A DNA stretch of 41,970 bases from Rickettsia endosymbiont of Pseudomimeciton antennatum (GTDB lineage: Bacteria; Pseudomonadota; Alphaproteobacteria; Rickettsiales; Rickettsiaceae), in NCBI GenBank assembly GCA_020881195.1, contig JAJIYL010000067.1:1-41970 (forward strand), given 5' to 3'. Shown piece by piece: positions 20,121-28,846 of this stretch. The position numbers and the translations under genes are program-made. Position 1 is the stretch's first letter, and the number at the start of each line of letters is the position of its first letter. Below the pieces are notes generated by a model, which ran no database searches, was not told the origin of the DNA, and saw only the letters and a program-made list of their open reading frames with translations.

Positions 20121-20609
20121 ATGATACAATTATTTGACGAAAAATTTTGGCTAGCTATCTGTTTCCTAATTTTTGTATATTTAGTCTATAGACCGATAAA
20201 AAATATAATTTTAAAATCGTTAGATGACAAAATTATTGCTATCAAAAACCAAGTCTTAGAAGCCCAAAAGCTTAACGAGGATATGACCTTACTATTTGAA
20301 GATGCTGTAAAGCAAATACAACAAATTGAGGTTCTAAGAGAAGGAATGCTCAAAGATGGCAAAGAAACTGCCAATAATCTAATTGAACAACAAAACGCAG
20401 AAATTGATAAGTTTCTAGAAAGCAAGAAACTCGAGACTATAGATTTAATGAATAGGCAGAAACTAGAGGCTTCTCAAATGCTGCAATCTGATTTTTGTGA
20501 TAAAATGGTAAAATTGGTAGCTACATATATGCAATCTACAAAAAATAATAGTATGTCAGATAGTGAAATAGCCAAAAATCTCATGGAAAAACAACCATCA
20601 GATCTATAG
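20121..20609 (+). CDS. atpF: ATP synthase Fo subunit b
   Basis: The 162-aa second stalk subunit has a membrane helix at about 8-28 and a long helical arm rich in Lys, Glu and Gln. AGGATA precedes the ATG. The delta, alpha, gamma, beta and epsilon genes do not follow, matching the split atp loci of Rickettsiales. A 50-nt repeat begins right after the stop. Confidence 0.9.
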   Translation: MIQLFDEKFWLAICFLIFVYLVYRPIKNIILKSLDDKIIAIKNQVLEAQKLNEDMTLLFEDAVKQIQQIEVLREGMLKDGKETANNLIEQQNAEIDKFLESKKLETIDLMNRQKLEASQMLQSDFCDKMVKLVATYMQSTKNNSMSDSEIAKNLMEKQPSDL

Positions 20610-20611
20610 CT

Positions 20612-20664
20612 AACCTGAATAGGTTCTTGATATTGTTATAAGTTCTTAAATGTCTATTAGCGAG
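20612..20664. repeat. Post-stop repeat, copy 1
   Basis: It begins AACCTGAATAGGTTCTTGAT, continues ATTGTTATAAGTTC and runs into a P-type end TGTCTATTAGCGAG. It matches 21386-21436 with very few changes and in both cases starts within a few bases of a stop codon. The first 14 bases form a small hairpin (AACCT / AGGTT). Confidence 0.75.
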
Positions 20665-20689
20665 GAGGTTGTATACATTTGTATTAAGA

Positions 20690-20783
20690 GTCATGGCTCA
20701 GAGCCGCTTTGCGGCGACGCAGCAATCCAAAAAATGACCAGGAATGGATTGCTTCGTCAGCTTACGCCTCCTAGCAATGACGT
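20690..20783. repeat. Family-P palindromic repeat
   Basis: GTCATGGCTCAGAGCCGCTT on the left, with GCAATCCA / TGGATTGC arms and the right end CTAGCAATGACGTT. GGCTCAGAGCC and CCGCTTTGCGG form small internal stems. The left end is the rarer GTCATGGCTCAGAG variant also seen at 29397 and 41798. Confidence 0.85.
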
Positions 20784-20838
20784 TGAGACTTCATATGGAG
20801 TCATAAATAATTAACATCAACAATAATAAAGAGTTGAT

Positions 20839-21387
20839 ATGAGAAGCAAACTTAAGCATAGAGAACTAAATGATGCTGAGATAAGTTTTTGCCTAGCTCA
20901 ATTACGGGATGAAGATTTAATAAGATCTTGGCTTGATAAACCACATGTTAAAAATTACTGGGACAATAGTAGCGATCTACTGGAAAACCTACAGAATTAC
21001 TTGCAAGGTACGAAAGATATTTTTGATTATTGGCTAGGCTTTTATGATATGCAACCCTATGCATTAATAATGACATCAGACGCAAACGATTCTACACCAG
21101 AACATCTGCTGCCTTGGGTTAAACCTAAGGAAATCACTTGGACTATAGACTTTATGATAGGGCAAGAAGATTTTTTAGGATTAGGTTTAAGCTCAATGAC
21201 CTTAGCAAGATTTATAAACACAATAAAACAAGTTAACACTTGGATAATTGATCCCAGTGAATCAAACCATAAAGCAATTAGTGCCTATAAAAAAGCTGGT
21301 TTCAAAATAGTTGATAGTTTTGCTCCATCTACAGGCTACTTTAAGGATGTACCACATTATTTAATGATTCTAAAGAATTATAGATAA
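20839..21387 (+). CDS. GNAT acetyltransferase, AAC(6')-like
   Basis: The 182-aa protein looks like a GNAT-fold acetyltransferase of the Acetyltransf_8 type, the group that includes aminoglycoside 6'-N-acetyltransferases and siderophore acylases. Features are LRDEDLIRSWLDKPHV near the start, an acceptor-strand region TIDFMIGQEDFLGLGLSSMTL holding a degenerate acetyl-CoA loop (Q/RxxGxG-like, LGLGLSS), and the C-terminal DPSESNHKAISAYKKAGF, close to the DPSPSNLRAIRCYEKAGF of AAC(6')-Ib. The acceptor molecule cannot be read from sequence. It is flanked on both sides by the same repeats, which would suit a movable or recently gained gene. Confidence 0.78.
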   Translation: MRSKLKHRELNDAEISFCLAQLRDEDLIRSWLDKPHVKNYWDNSSDLLENLQNYLQGTKDIFDYWLGFYDMQPYALIMTSDANDSTPEHLLPWVKPKEITWTIDFMIGQEDFLGLGLSSMTLARFINTIKQVNTWIIDPSESNHKAISAYKKAGFKIVDSFAPSTGYFKDVPHYLMILKNYR

Positions 21388-21436
21388 CCTGAATAGGTTC
21401 TTGATATTGTTATAAGTTCCTAAATGTCTATTAGCG
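21386..21436. repeat. Post-stop repeat, copy 2
   Basis: Nearly identical to 20612-20664; it starts on the stop codon of the acetyltransferase gene and leads into the P repeat at 21425. Confidence 0.75.
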
Positions 21437-21510
21437 AGACCACGTAGTGGTCGTGGCAATCCATTATTTTTGGATTGCTTTGTCAGCTTACGTCTCCTCG
21501 CAATGACGTT
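21425..21510. repeat. Family-P palindromic repeat, mixed ends
   Basis: TGTCTATTAGCGAG left end, CTCGCAATGACG right end, CAATCCA / TGGATTGC arms with a short loop, and the inner stem ACCACGTAGTGGTCGTGG. Confidence 0.85.
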
Positions 21511-21655
21511 TTTATGTTGTTGTAATACTTATAGAATAAAAATTGTAGGCTATGCCTTGTTATCGACAGCGATCTATAAATTTATTGTATAATTTATTTA
21601 AATGACATATTATATTAAATGCTAAACGATTTAAATAAACATTTAGGTATAGATT

Positions 21656-21931
21656 GTGGAAAAACTAATAACAAGTATGGATCAACATGGTAGAGTATTA
21701 ATTCCATCAGAAATAAGAGGAATGCTTAATATACAACCTGGTGATAAAGTTAATATAGAAATTTATAAGGATGAAGTAAAAATAATTAGTGCTAATAAAA
21801 TAATAGATGAGATGCATGCAATTTTTATAAAAAATCAAACTGATAAAAAAGATTCAGTAGTAGATGATTTTATAAACAAAAAGCATGAAGAATACCAGAT
21901 AGAAGAATTGAGAAATATAAAAAATGGCTAA
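21656..21931 (+). CDS. AbrB/VapB-type antitoxin
   Basis: The 91-aa protein starts at GTG and has an N-terminal SpoVT/AbrB swapped-hairpin DNA-binding domain (TSMDQHGRVLIPSEIRGMLNIQPGDKVNIEI) and a flexible, charged C-terminus of the kind that wraps around a toxin. It overlaps the PIN-domain gene by eight bases, the standard antitoxin-toxin layout. Such pairs usually repress their own promoter; TATAAT at 21588-21593 is a candidate -10. Confidence 0.85.
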   Translation: MEKLITSMDQHGRVLIPSEIRGMLNIQPGDKVNIEIYKDEVKIISANKIIDEMHAIFIKNQTDKKDSVVDDFINKKHEEYQIEELRNIKNG

Positions 21932-22313
21932 TAAGGTAGTATTTGATTCTTCTGCTCTTATAATGCTATTTGCAAAAGAATCTGGGTATGAATTTGTAAG
22001 ACAGAATTTGAAACATGCCATAATCTCAAGTGTAAATATTGCGGAAGTATACAAATATTGTATTGAAGTGCAAAATTTAACAGAAGACGATTGTAGAAAC
22101 CTAATCAAACTTTCTGGTATTAAAATTATAGATTTCTGTGAAGAACAGGCATTAATAACAGCAAAAATAATTAAAAAAACAAAACAATATGGTTTATCTT
22201 TAGGCGATAGGGGTTGTATTGCTTTAGCAATGTTTAAAAATTACCCTATACTTACTTGTGATAAGATATGGCAAAAGGTTGACCTTGATATTGAATTCAT
22301 AATGGCAAGATAA
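21924..22313 (+). CDS. VapC-type PIN-domain ribonuclease toxin
   Basis: The 129-aa protein has the PIN nuclease layout with the acidic metal-binding residues Asp8 (VFDSSAL), Glu41 (NIAEVY), Asp95 (LGDRGCIALA) and Asp113 (LTCDKIW), so the nuclease site looks intact. VapC toxins cleave tRNA or rRNA when the antitoxin is lost; the target here is unknown. It overlaps the antitoxin gene and lacks a strong ribosome-binding site of its own, suggesting translational coupling. Confidence 0.87.
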   Translation: MANKVVFDSSALIMLFAKESGYEFVRQNLKHAIISSVNIAEVYKYCIEVQNLTEDDCRNLIKLSGIKIIDFCEEQALITAKIIKKTKQYGLSLGDRGCIALAMFKNYPILTCDKIWQKVDLDIEFIMAR

Positions 22314-22412
22314 TAGACCTATTTGGAAGAATTAAAAAACAATTATTTTTTCAGAAACTATTAGTGTTGGTATATTTATAGTCTATAATGCTATTATTAT
22401 GGAGAAAAATAT

Positions 22413-23810
22413 ATGCAAGAATTTGATTTAATAGTGATTGGTAGTGGTCCTGCCGGTTATACAGGAGCAATAAGAGCAGCCCAGTTGGGTATGAAGGTTG
22501 CCTGTATAGAGAAAAAGGTGACGCTTGGTGGTACTTGCCTAAATGTTGGTTGTATTCCTTCTAAAGTATTACTAAATTTCTCTGAGAAATATCATGAAGT
22601 GTTAAACCATTGTGTCGATATTGGCATTATGACCTCAGCCAAACTTGATTTACAGAAAATGATGACTAAAAAAAGTCAGGTAGTATCAGACTTGTGTAAG
22701 GGCATAGAAAGTTTGTTTGTAAAAAATAAAATCACTAAATTTACAGGAAGTGCCAAATTTATTTCAGCTAATCTTGTAGAGATTACTAACGGTGAATCAG
22801 TTACACAAATATCGGCTAAGAATATTTTAATTGCTACTGGCTCTGATATTATTGAAATGCCCAATATTGTTGTTGATGAGGAATATATAGTTTCATCAAC
22901 AGGAGCTTTGAGTCTTGCTAAAGTCCCGGAAACTATGGTAGTAATTGGCGGTGGTTATATAGGTTTAGAGCTTGGTTCGGTATGGAATAGGCTTGGTTCT
23001 AAAGTAACGGTTATTGAGTATGCTGAAACTATTGTGCCAGCTTTAGATAAAGAGATTATCAGTCAATTTACCAAAATCTTACAAAAGCAATCTATTGAAT
23101 TGCGATTGAACGCTAAAGTTCTGTCTGCTGAAAAAAAAGCAGGAAAAGTTATTTTAAATATACAACAAACAACTGACCCCTCAGTGCAGCAAATTAGTGC
23201 TGATATAGTGCTATTAGCTGTTGGTAGAAAAGCCCATACAACAAATTTAGGTCTAGATAAATTAGCAATTCAAACGGACAAACAAAATAGAATTACGGTT
23301 AATGATCATTTCCAAACAATAATTCCTAATATTTATGCTGTTGGTGATGTAATTGCTGGACCTATGCTTGCTCATAAAGCAGAAGAGGAAGCTGTTGCTG
23401 CCGTTGAAATTATGGCAGGTTTGGCAGGTCATGTTAATTATAATCTGATTCCAAGTGTCATTTACACTTGGCCAGAGGTGGCAAGTGTTGGTTTAACTGA
23501 AGAGCAATTAAAAGAAGCTAAGATTGATTACAAGGTTGGTAAATTTCCATTTTTGGCAAATAGTCGAGCTAAAGCTACAGGTTTTACTGATGGGATAGTA
23601 AAAATATTAGCTGATAGCGTAACGGATAAAGTGCTTGGAGCACATATTATAGGACCTTCAGCTGGCACTATGATTGCAGAACTTGTAGCATTTATGGAAT
23701 TTGGAGCTTCTTCAGAAGATATAGCAAGAACTTGTCATGCTCATCCTACTCTAAGTGAAGGTATAAAGGAAGCAGCTTTGGCTGTAGATAGGAGATCTAT
23801 TAATTTTTAG
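22413..23810 (+). CDS. lpd: Dihydrolipoamide dehydrogenase
   Basis: This FAD enzyme (E3) reoxidises dihydrolipoamide for the pyruvate and 2-oxoglutarate dehydrogenase complexes and makes NADH. The 465-aa protein has the FAD Rossmann motif [15 protein letters not shown], the redox disulfide Cys42/Cys47 in [13 protein letters not shown], an NAD-binding motif [15 protein letters not shown], and the dimer-interface catalytic HAHPTLSEG near the C-terminus. GGAG precedes the ATG. E3 genes often occur twice in these genomes; which complex this one serves is not shown. Confidence 0.95.
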   Translation: MQEFDLIVIGSGPAGYTGAIRAAQLGMKVACIEKKVTLGGTCLNVGCIPSKVLLNFSEKYHEVLNHCVDIGIMTSAKLDLQKMMTKKSQVVSDLCKGIESLFVKNKITKFTGSAKFISANLVEITNGESVTQISAKNILIATGSDIIEMPNIVVDEEYIVSSTGALSLAKVPETMVVIGGGYIGLELGSVWNRLGSKVTVIEYAETIVPALDKEIISQFTKILQKQSIELRLNAKVLSAEKKAGKVILNIQQTTDPSVQQISADIVLLAVGRKAHTTNLGLDKLAIQTDKQNRITVNDHFQTIIPNIYAVGDVIAGPMLAHKAEEEAVAAVEIMAGLAGHVNYNLIPSVIYTWPEVASVGLTEEQLKEAKIDYKVGKFPFLANSRAKATGFTDGIVKILADSVTDKVLGAHIIGPSAGTMIAELVAFMEFGASSEDIARTCHAHPTLSEGIKEAALAVDRRSINF

Positions 23811-23819
23811 GAAGTTATA

Positions 23820-23891
23820 GGTTGCTTCTTGGCTTAAGCCTCCTCGCTAATAGACGGGGTATTGCAAAGTGCCTTCTTGCAATGACGTTTG
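23820..23891. repeat. Family-P repeat fragments
   Basis: GGTTGCTTCTTGGCTTAAGC then CTCCTCGCTAATAGACG is a right half of the GGCTTAAGCC subtype; a second piece, TATTGCAAAGTGCCTTCTTG then CAATGACGTT, follows. The last ATG of this repeat is in frame with ruvC. Confidence 0.75.
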
Positions 23892-23920
23892 AGGCTTACA
23901 ACATTAGTGAGAGAGTAATT

Positions 23921-24391
23921 TTGGTTATACTAGGAATTGACCCGTCTTTAGCTGGTATGGGATGGGGAGTAATTGATACTGATCCTCTGAAATATTTAGC
24001 TAGCGGAGTTATAAAGACTAAATCAAGTGAACCGATGCATAAAAGGCTAGCGTTAATTGCTGCGTCTTTGCAGAAGGTAATAATGCAATATCAACCTGTT
24101 GTTGTTGCGATGGAGGAGACCTTTGTTAATATGAATAGTGTATCATCTTTAAAATTGGGATATGCTAGAGGGGCGGTTATGTCACTTATTGGAGGATATG
24201 ATGTTGCTTTTCGAGAATTTAAACCTAATGTTATTAAGAAATCAGTAGTGGGTTATGGTCACGCTGAAAAAAATCAGGTTTTGCAAATGATTAAGCTTTT
24301 ACTACCAGGGGCAAGTGTTACTAGTAACTTTGATGAAGCAGATGCTCTTGCGGTAGCTTACGTTTGCTTTGCTTATACCCCAAAAGTTTGA
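23921..24391 (+). CDS. ruvC: Crossover junction endodeoxyribonuclease RuvC
   Basis: RuvC cuts Holliday junctions together with RuvAB. I chose the TTG at 23921 (GTGAGAGAG just upstream), giving 156 residues: the catalytic acids then fall at Asp7, Glu66, Asp138 and Asp141, the same numbers as in E. coli RuvC. ATG codons at 23882 and a longer frame from 23822 are in frame but run through a palindromic repeat, so they would add repeat-encoded residues. ruvA and ruvB are not adjacent. All four catalytic residues are present. Confidence 0.9.
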   Translation: MVILGIDPSLAGMGWGVIDTDPLKYLASGVIKTKSSEPMHKRLALIAASLQKVIMQYQPVVVAMEETFVNMNSVSSLKLGYARGAVMSLIGGYDVAFREFKPNVIKKSVVGYGHAEKNQVLQMIKLLLPGASVTSNFDEADALAVAYVCFAYTPKV

Positions 24392-24402
24392 GGGATTGAT
24401 AG

Positions 24403-25269
24403 ATGTCCCAAGATCAAAAATATCCACACTTAAAAGATTTGAGTATATACTCAAATGATTTGGAGAATTGGAACATAAAACAAGGGGTGAGCGAGCGGAG
24501 TGTACAGCTAGTACGTGAGTACGCGAATGCCTCGAAGTTTTATGGAGCCAATTCTTTAAAGCAGAAGAGTATACCGGTTATTATTTTAGTAAAACCTCAA
24601 ATGGGAGAAAATATCGGTGCCACTGCTAGAGCAATGAAAAATTTTAATATTTCAGAGTTGAGAATCGTTGCTCCGAGAGATGGTTGGCCAAACAAAATAG
24701 CTCGCAATGTAGCTGTAAGGGCGGTAGATATCATAGATAATGCTAAGATTTATGATAGTTTAGAAGCAAGTATCCAAGATATTGATTATTTATATGCAAC
24801 AAGTGTACACTCACGTGATATCAATAAAGATTATGTTTTATCAGAGAATTTAAGTCAAGATTGTCCTACAGGTCTTAAAGTTGGCATCATGTTTGGTCGG
24901 GAAAGTTCTGGTCTGCAAAATACAGACATTACTTATGCTCACAAGATTATTAATATTAATACCGGAGATTTTACCTCTCTGAATATTGCCCAGTCGGTAG
25001 TTATTATATGTTATGAGCTATTTCGTAATAAACAGTTGAGAATAGACGTTAGCAATGAACAGGAGGTAGCATCAAGAGGAGAATTAGGATATTTTTTTGA
25101 ACATTTATTTGCTGAATTAGATAACAAAAATTTCTTTAAAGTACCTGAAAAGAAATTACACATGACTCACAATATTATGAATATTTTTACGCGTATAGAT
25201 AAATTATCTAGTGCAGAACTACAAGCTTTAAGGGGGATAATTACAACTTTAAGTTCACAAAATAGCTAA
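24403..25269 (+). CDS. trmJ: TrmJ-type SPOUT tRNA 2'-O-methyltransferase with an in-frame palindromic insertion
   Basis: TrmJ methylates the ribose of nucleotide 32 in the tRNA anticodon loop with SAM. From residue 58 the family pattern is clear: IPVIILVKPQMGENIGATARAMKNF, then FGRESSGLQNTDI and the knot-forming NIAQSVVIICYELFR. Homologues usually begin only a few residues before PVIIL. Here residues 15-57, including SNDLENW, SERSVQLVREYANASKFYG and KQKS, are encoded by a complete 128-nt inverted-repeat element (24446-24573). The insertion keeps the frame, lies N-terminal to the catalytic fold and leaves all conserved motifs whole, so the enzyme is probably active. The gene begins eleven bases after ruvC. 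Confidence 0.87.
   Translation: MSQDQKYPHLKDLSIYSNDLENWNIKQGVSERSVQLVREYANASKFYGANSLKQKSIPVIILVKPQMGENIGATARAMKNFNISELRIVAPRDGWPNKIARNVAVRAVDIIDNAKIYDSLEASIQDIDYLYATSVHSRDINKDYVLSENLSQDCPTGLKVGIMFGRESSGLQNTDITYAHKIININTGDFTSLNIAQSVVIICYELFRNKQLRIDVSNEQEVASRGELGYFFEHLFAELDNKNFFKVPEKKLHMTHNIMNIFTRIDKLSSAELQALRGIITTLSSQNS
24446..24573. repeat. Family-Y palindromic element inserted in trmJ
   Basis: The left arm 24446-24470 (TATACTCAAATG...GAATTG) matches the right arm of the intergenic element at 32847-32871 (as reverse complement) at 23 of 25 positions. The right arm 24549-24573, reverse-complemented, matches 31869-31893 at 24 of 25. The middle (about 24485-24536) is clearly richer in G and C than the surroundings. 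It is read through as trmJ residues 15-57. Confidence 0.8.
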
Positions 25270-25294
25270 TCTAGCTAAGTTTGTTAAAAACTCT

Positions 25295-25322
25295 TTGCTT
25301 TTATAAAAAAATTAGCTATAGT
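25295..25322 (+). promoter_or_regulatory. Candidate promoter of the str operon
   Basis: TTGCTT (25295-25300), a 16-base spacer and TATAGT (25317-25322) lie about 130 bases before rpsL. It is the best-looking pair in the gap, but the region is AT-rich and chance pairs are common. Confidence 0.35.
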
Positions 25323-25455
25323 TCCACCTGTTGCCTCTTATAGTAAAAGTGGTAGGGTATATAGTTTTCCCGTAGCTTTAAGGATTCTTATATATTCTTA
25401 TCATTTCAAAAGTTGATAGATTTAAGAGTCAAAAGAAATAATTTTGGAGTATTGA

Positions 25456-25839
25456 ATGCCAACAAATAATCAATTAGTACGTTTTGGAAGAAAGTCGAAG
25501 GTTCGTAAAACAAAATCCCCGGCTTTGGAATCCAATCCATTTTTGAAAGGTGTTTGTGTAATAGTGAAAACTGTCACTCCTAAGAAGCCTAACTCTGCTC
25601 TTCGTAAGATGGCACGTGTTCGCTTAAGTAATGGGCAGTATGTCAATGCTTATATACCTGGTGAAGGACATAATTTGCAAGAACACTCGACAGTATTGGT
25701 AAGAGGTGGAAGTGTTCCTGATCTACCAGGTGTTAAGTACCATATAGTACGCGGTGCTTATGATACTCAGGGTGTAAAAAATCGTAAACAAGGACGCTCA
25801 CGTTATGGTACGTCAGCGAAACAAGCTGTAAAAAAATAA
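25456..25839 (+). CDS. rpsL: 30S ribosomal protein S12
   Basis: S12 sits at the decoding centre. The 127-aa sequence has the conserved [20 protein letters not shown] and [15 protein letters not shown] loops; lysines at the usual streptomycin-resistance positions are unchanged. GGAGTATTGA precedes the ATG. It begins the rpsL-rpsG-fusA block. Confidence 0.98.
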   Translation: MPTNNQLVRFGRKSKVRKTKSPALESNPFLKGVCVIVKTVTPKKPNSALRKMARVRLSNGQYVNAYIPGEGHNLQEHSTVLVRGGSVPDLPGVKYHIVRGAYDTQGVKNRKQGRSRYGTSAKQAVKK

Positions 25840-25858
25840 TTTGAAATAGAGAGATAAG

Positions 25859-26338
25859 ATGTCACGTCGTCATGCCGCAGAGAGAAGGGTTGTCTTGCCT
25901 GATATGAAGTATAATAGCCCTCTGCTTGCTAGGTTCATTAATAATATTATGAGAGAAGGGAAAAAAGCTCTGGCTGAAAAGATAGTATATTCTGCTTTTA
26001 GTAAGATAGAGAAAAAACATAAAGTAGATCCTTATGAAACTTTTAATAATGCGATGAATAATGTTAAACCATATCTTGAGGTTACGTCAGTACGGGTAGG
26101 AGGGGCAAATTATCAAGTTCCTTCTCCTGTTGATGAAAGAAGAGGATATGCACTTGCCTCACGCTGGATTATTAATGCAGCCAATAAACGTTCTGAAAAA
26201 ATGATGATTGATAAGTTGGCAGAGGAATTATTTGAAGCGTCAAATAGTAGAGGAGTTGCTATTAAAAAGAGAGAGGACACTCATAAAATGGCTGAAGCTA
26301 ACAAAGCTTTTGCTCATTTTAGTCCTAAAAAATCGTAA
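25859..26338 (+). CDS. rpsG: 30S ribosomal protein S7
   Basis: S7 starts assembly of the 30S head and contacts E-site tRNA. The 159-aa chain begins MSRRHAAERR and contains the family region NIMREGKKALAEKIVYSAF and YQVPSPVDERRGYALASRWI. It lies 19 bases after rpsL with AGAGAT before the start. Confidence 0.98.
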   Translation: MSRRHAAERRVVLPDMKYNSPLLARFINNIMREGKKALAEKIVYSAFSKIEKKHKVDPYETFNNAMNNVKPYLEVTSVRVGGANYQVPSPVDERRGYALASRWIINAANKRSEKMMIDKLAEELFEASNSRGVAIKKREDTHKMAEANKAFAHFSPKKS

Positions 26339-26356
26339 CCAAGGTAATTAAGTTAT

Positions 26357-28432
26357 ATGTCAACTACGGAATTTTCTCTTGCTAATACTCGTAACATCGG
26401 GATTTGTGCTCATATTGACGCTGGTAAAACTACTACAACCGAGCGTATTCTTTTCTATACCGGTAAATCACATAAGATTGGTGAAGTCCATGAAGGTGGG
26501 GCTACCATGGATTGGATGGAGCAGGAGCAAGAGCGTGGTATTACCATCACTTCTGCTGCTACTACCTGTTACTGGCAAAATAAGAGAATTAATATTATTG
26601 ATACACCAGGTCACGTAGATTTTACTATAGAAGTAGAAAGATCTTTGCGTGTTCTTGATGGAGCGGTAGCAGTATTTGATGGTGTGGCTGGTGTTGAGCC
26701 ACAATCAGAGATAGTGTGGAGACAGGCTGATAAATATGAAGTGCCTAGAATGTGTTTTGTCAATAAGATGGACAGAATGGGTGCTAACTTTTACCAATGC
26801 GTAGAGATGATCAAAGATCGCCTTGGGGCAAAACCTCTGGTAATTCAGTTGCCAGTTGGTATTGAAGAAAATTTTAAAGGAGTTATTGACCTAGTTAAGA
26901 TGAAGGCAATAATTTGGAAGGATGAATCTCTTGGTGCTGAATATTCATACGAAGACGTTCCTAGTGATATGCTAGAGAAAGCTGAAGAATATCGTGCTTT
27001 GCTTGTTGAAATGGTTGCTGAAATTGACGATCATTTGATGGAAAAATATTTGTCAGCTGAGGAGTTTACGGAAGAAGAAATTAAATCAGCAATAAGGAAA
27101 GGAACAATTGATAGAGCTTTCTTCCCGGTATTATGTGGTAGTGCTTTTAAAAATAAAGGTGTGCAACCCTTGCTAGATGCAGTTGTTGATTATCTACCTT
27201 CACCGGTTGATATTGGAACCGTTAGGGGAATATATGTTGATTCTGGAGAAGAAAAAGATTTTAAAATCTCAACGTCTGAACCTCTCGCTGCTTTAGCGTT
27301 TAAAGTAATGACTGATCCATTTGTTGGGTCTCTTACATTTGTTAGAATTTACTCTGGTAAGATTAGTTCTGGTGCTACTGTGATTAATACGGTAAAGAAC
27401 CAAAAAGAACGAGTAGGCAGAATGCTGCTTATGCATGCTAATGAAAGGGAAGATGTTAAAGAAGCTTTGGCAGGAGATATTGTTGCCTTGGCTGGTCTTA
27501 AGAATACAACCACAGGTGATACTTTGTGTGGTGCGGATAAGCAGGTTATTTTGGAGAGAATGGAATTTCCTGAGCCAGTTATTGAATTAGCCGTAGAACC
27601 AAAATCAACTGCCGATCAAGAAAAAATGGGAATGGCATTGTCTAGGTTAGCTTCTGAAGATCCATCTTTTAGAGTGTCGACTGATCAAGAAAGCGGTCAG
27701 ACTGTTATTAAAGGTATGGGTGAGCTGCATTTAGAGATCATGGTTGATCGTATGAAGCGTGAGTTTAAAGTTGAGGTTAACGTTGGAGCTCCACAAGTAG
27801 CTTATCGTGAAACAATTACTAAGCATTGTGAGATTGACTACACACATAAAAAACAATCCGGTGGAGCTGGGCAGTTTGCACGGGTCAAAATAATATTTGA
27901 ACCTCTAGAAGTTGGGGAAGGATTTATTTTTGAAAGCAAAATTGTTGGTGGAGCTATACCTAAGGAATTTATCCCTGGTGTTGAAAAGGGTCTAAATAAT
28001 ATTAAAGATACAGGTGTAGTTGCTGGTTATCCAATGATTGATTTCAAAGCAACTTTGATAGACGGAGCATTCCACGATGTGGATTCAAGTGTACTAGCGT
28101 TTGAGATAGCTACCAAGGCTGCTTTTAGGGAAGGTATGCCAAAAGGTAATCCAAAATTACTTGAGCCAATTATGAAAGTGGAAGTGATTACTCCAAATGA
28201 ATATATGGGTGATATTATTGGCGATCTAAATAGTCGTAGAGGACAGATGCAAAGCATGGATCCAAGAGGTAATGCACAGGCTATAACTGCCAATGTACCT
28301 CTAGCTGAAATGTTTGGCTATGTTAGTACTTTGCGGTCTTTATCCCAAGGCAGATCTCAATATAGTATGGTTTTTTCTCATTATGAGCAAGTACCGTTAC
28401 AGGTGGCTGAGACTATTAAAGCTAAGAAATAA
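26357..28432 (+). CDS. fusA: Elongation factor G
   Basis: EF-G is the GTPase that drives translocation. The 691-aa protein has the P-loop AHIDAGKT at 18-25, switch region [24 protein letters not shown] and [10 protein letters not shown], and then domains II-V with the domain IV tip [14 protein letters not shown]. The length is normal. It follows rpsG by 18 bases. tufA does not follow; the next gene is tRNA-Trp, as in Rickettsia. Confidence 0.98.
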   Translation: MSTTEFSLANTRNIGICAHIDAGKTTTTERILFYTGKSHKIGEVHEGGATMDWMEQEQERGITITSAATTCYWQNKRINIIDTPGHVDFTIEVERSLRVLDGAVAVFDGVAGVEPQSEIVWRQADKYEVPRMCFVNKMDRMGANFYQCVEMIKDRLGAKPLVIQLPVGIEENFKGVIDLVKMKAIIWKDESLGAEYSYEDVPSDMLEKAEEYRALLVEMVAEIDDHLMEKYLSAEEFTEEEIKSAIRKGTIDRAFFPVLCGSAFKNKGVQPLLDAVVDYLPSPVDIGTVRGIYVDSGEEKDFKISTSEPLAALAFKVMTDPFVGSLTFVRIYSGKISSGATVINTVKNQKERVGRMLLMHANEREDVKEALAGDIVALAGLKNTTTGDTLCGADKQVILERMEFPEPVIELAVEPKSTADQEKMGMALSRLASEDPSFRVSTDQESGQTVIKGMGELHLEIMVDRMKREFKVEVNVGAPQVAYRETITKHCEIDYTHKKQSGGAGQFARVKIIFEPLEVGEGFIFESKIVGGAIPKEFIPGVEKGLNNIKDTGVVAGYPMIDFKATLIDGAFHDVDSSVLAFEIATKAAFREGMPKGNPKLLEPIMKVEVITPNEYMGDIIGDLNSRRGQMQSMDPRGNAQAITANVPLAEMFGYVSTLRSLSQGRSQYSMVFSHYEQVPLQVAETIKAKK

Positions 28433-28452
28433 AAATATTTTCCACGAAAATC

Positions 28453-28466
28453 ATTAGTGGATCATA
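28453..28466. repeat. Short match to the repeated leader segment
   Basis: ATTAGTGGATCATA is identical to part of 37441-37504 upstream of rpoC. It lies in the leader between fusA and tRNA-Trp. Confidence 0.35.
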
Positions 28467-28489
28467 TATGATGTGGTATTATAATTTAT

Positions 28490-28511
28490 TAAGAAATAGT
28501 TTGATTTCTTA
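28490..28511. other. Perfect 8-bp hairpin ahead of tRNA-Trp
   Basis: TAAGAAAT and ATTTCTTA flank a six-base loop, ending 13 bases before the tRNA. There is no U-run, so it is not an obvious terminator; it may help separate or process the tRNA from the fusA message. Confidence 0.35.
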
Positions 28512-28524
28512 GTGAAAATGTGAT

Positions 28525-28600
28525 AGGAGTGTAGCTCAATTGGTAGAGCATCGGTCTCCAAAACCGAAGGTTGCGGGTTCAATTCCTGTCGCTCCTGCCA
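28525..28600 (+). tRNA. tRNA-Trp (CCA)
   Basis: The 76-nt gene folds as a standard cloverleaf: acceptor stem AGGAGTG / CGCTCCT, D arm GCTC...GAGC, anticodon arm CGGTCTCCAAAACCG with CCA, and a T arm with TTCAATT in the loop. The CCA end is encoded (28598-28600). It lies between fusA and secE, its usual place in Rickettsia. Confidence 0.97.
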
Positions 28601-28622
28601 AATATAATGAGTTCGTATAACT

Positions 28623-28823
28623 ATGTTAAAGGAAAATAGAGTCTACAAATTTTATGAGCAAGTAAAGCAAGAAGTTTATAAAATTGTTTGGCTCGGTAAG
28701 AAGGAATTGATCACTTCAACTATTATAGTAGTAGTAACTGTATTTATTTTTAGTATAATTTGTTTGGTATTAGACTACGGTATACATAGCATAATGCAGG
28801 TTTTACTTAATATTGGGAAGTAG
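28623..28823 (+). CDS. secE: Preprotein translocase subunit SecE
   Basis: SecE clamps SecY in the inner-membrane translocon. The 66-aa protein is the short, single-helix form: an amphipathic region ([28 protein letters not shown]) with the conserved Trp, followed by one membrane helix ([21 protein letters not shown]). It lies between tRNA-Trp and nusG, the standard context. Confidence 0.95.
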   Translation: MLKENRVYKFYEQVKQEVYKIVWLGKKELITSTIIVVVTVFIFSIICLVLDYGIHSIMQVLLNIGK

Positions 28824-28846
28824 GAAAAATAGGTTTAGGGAAAATT

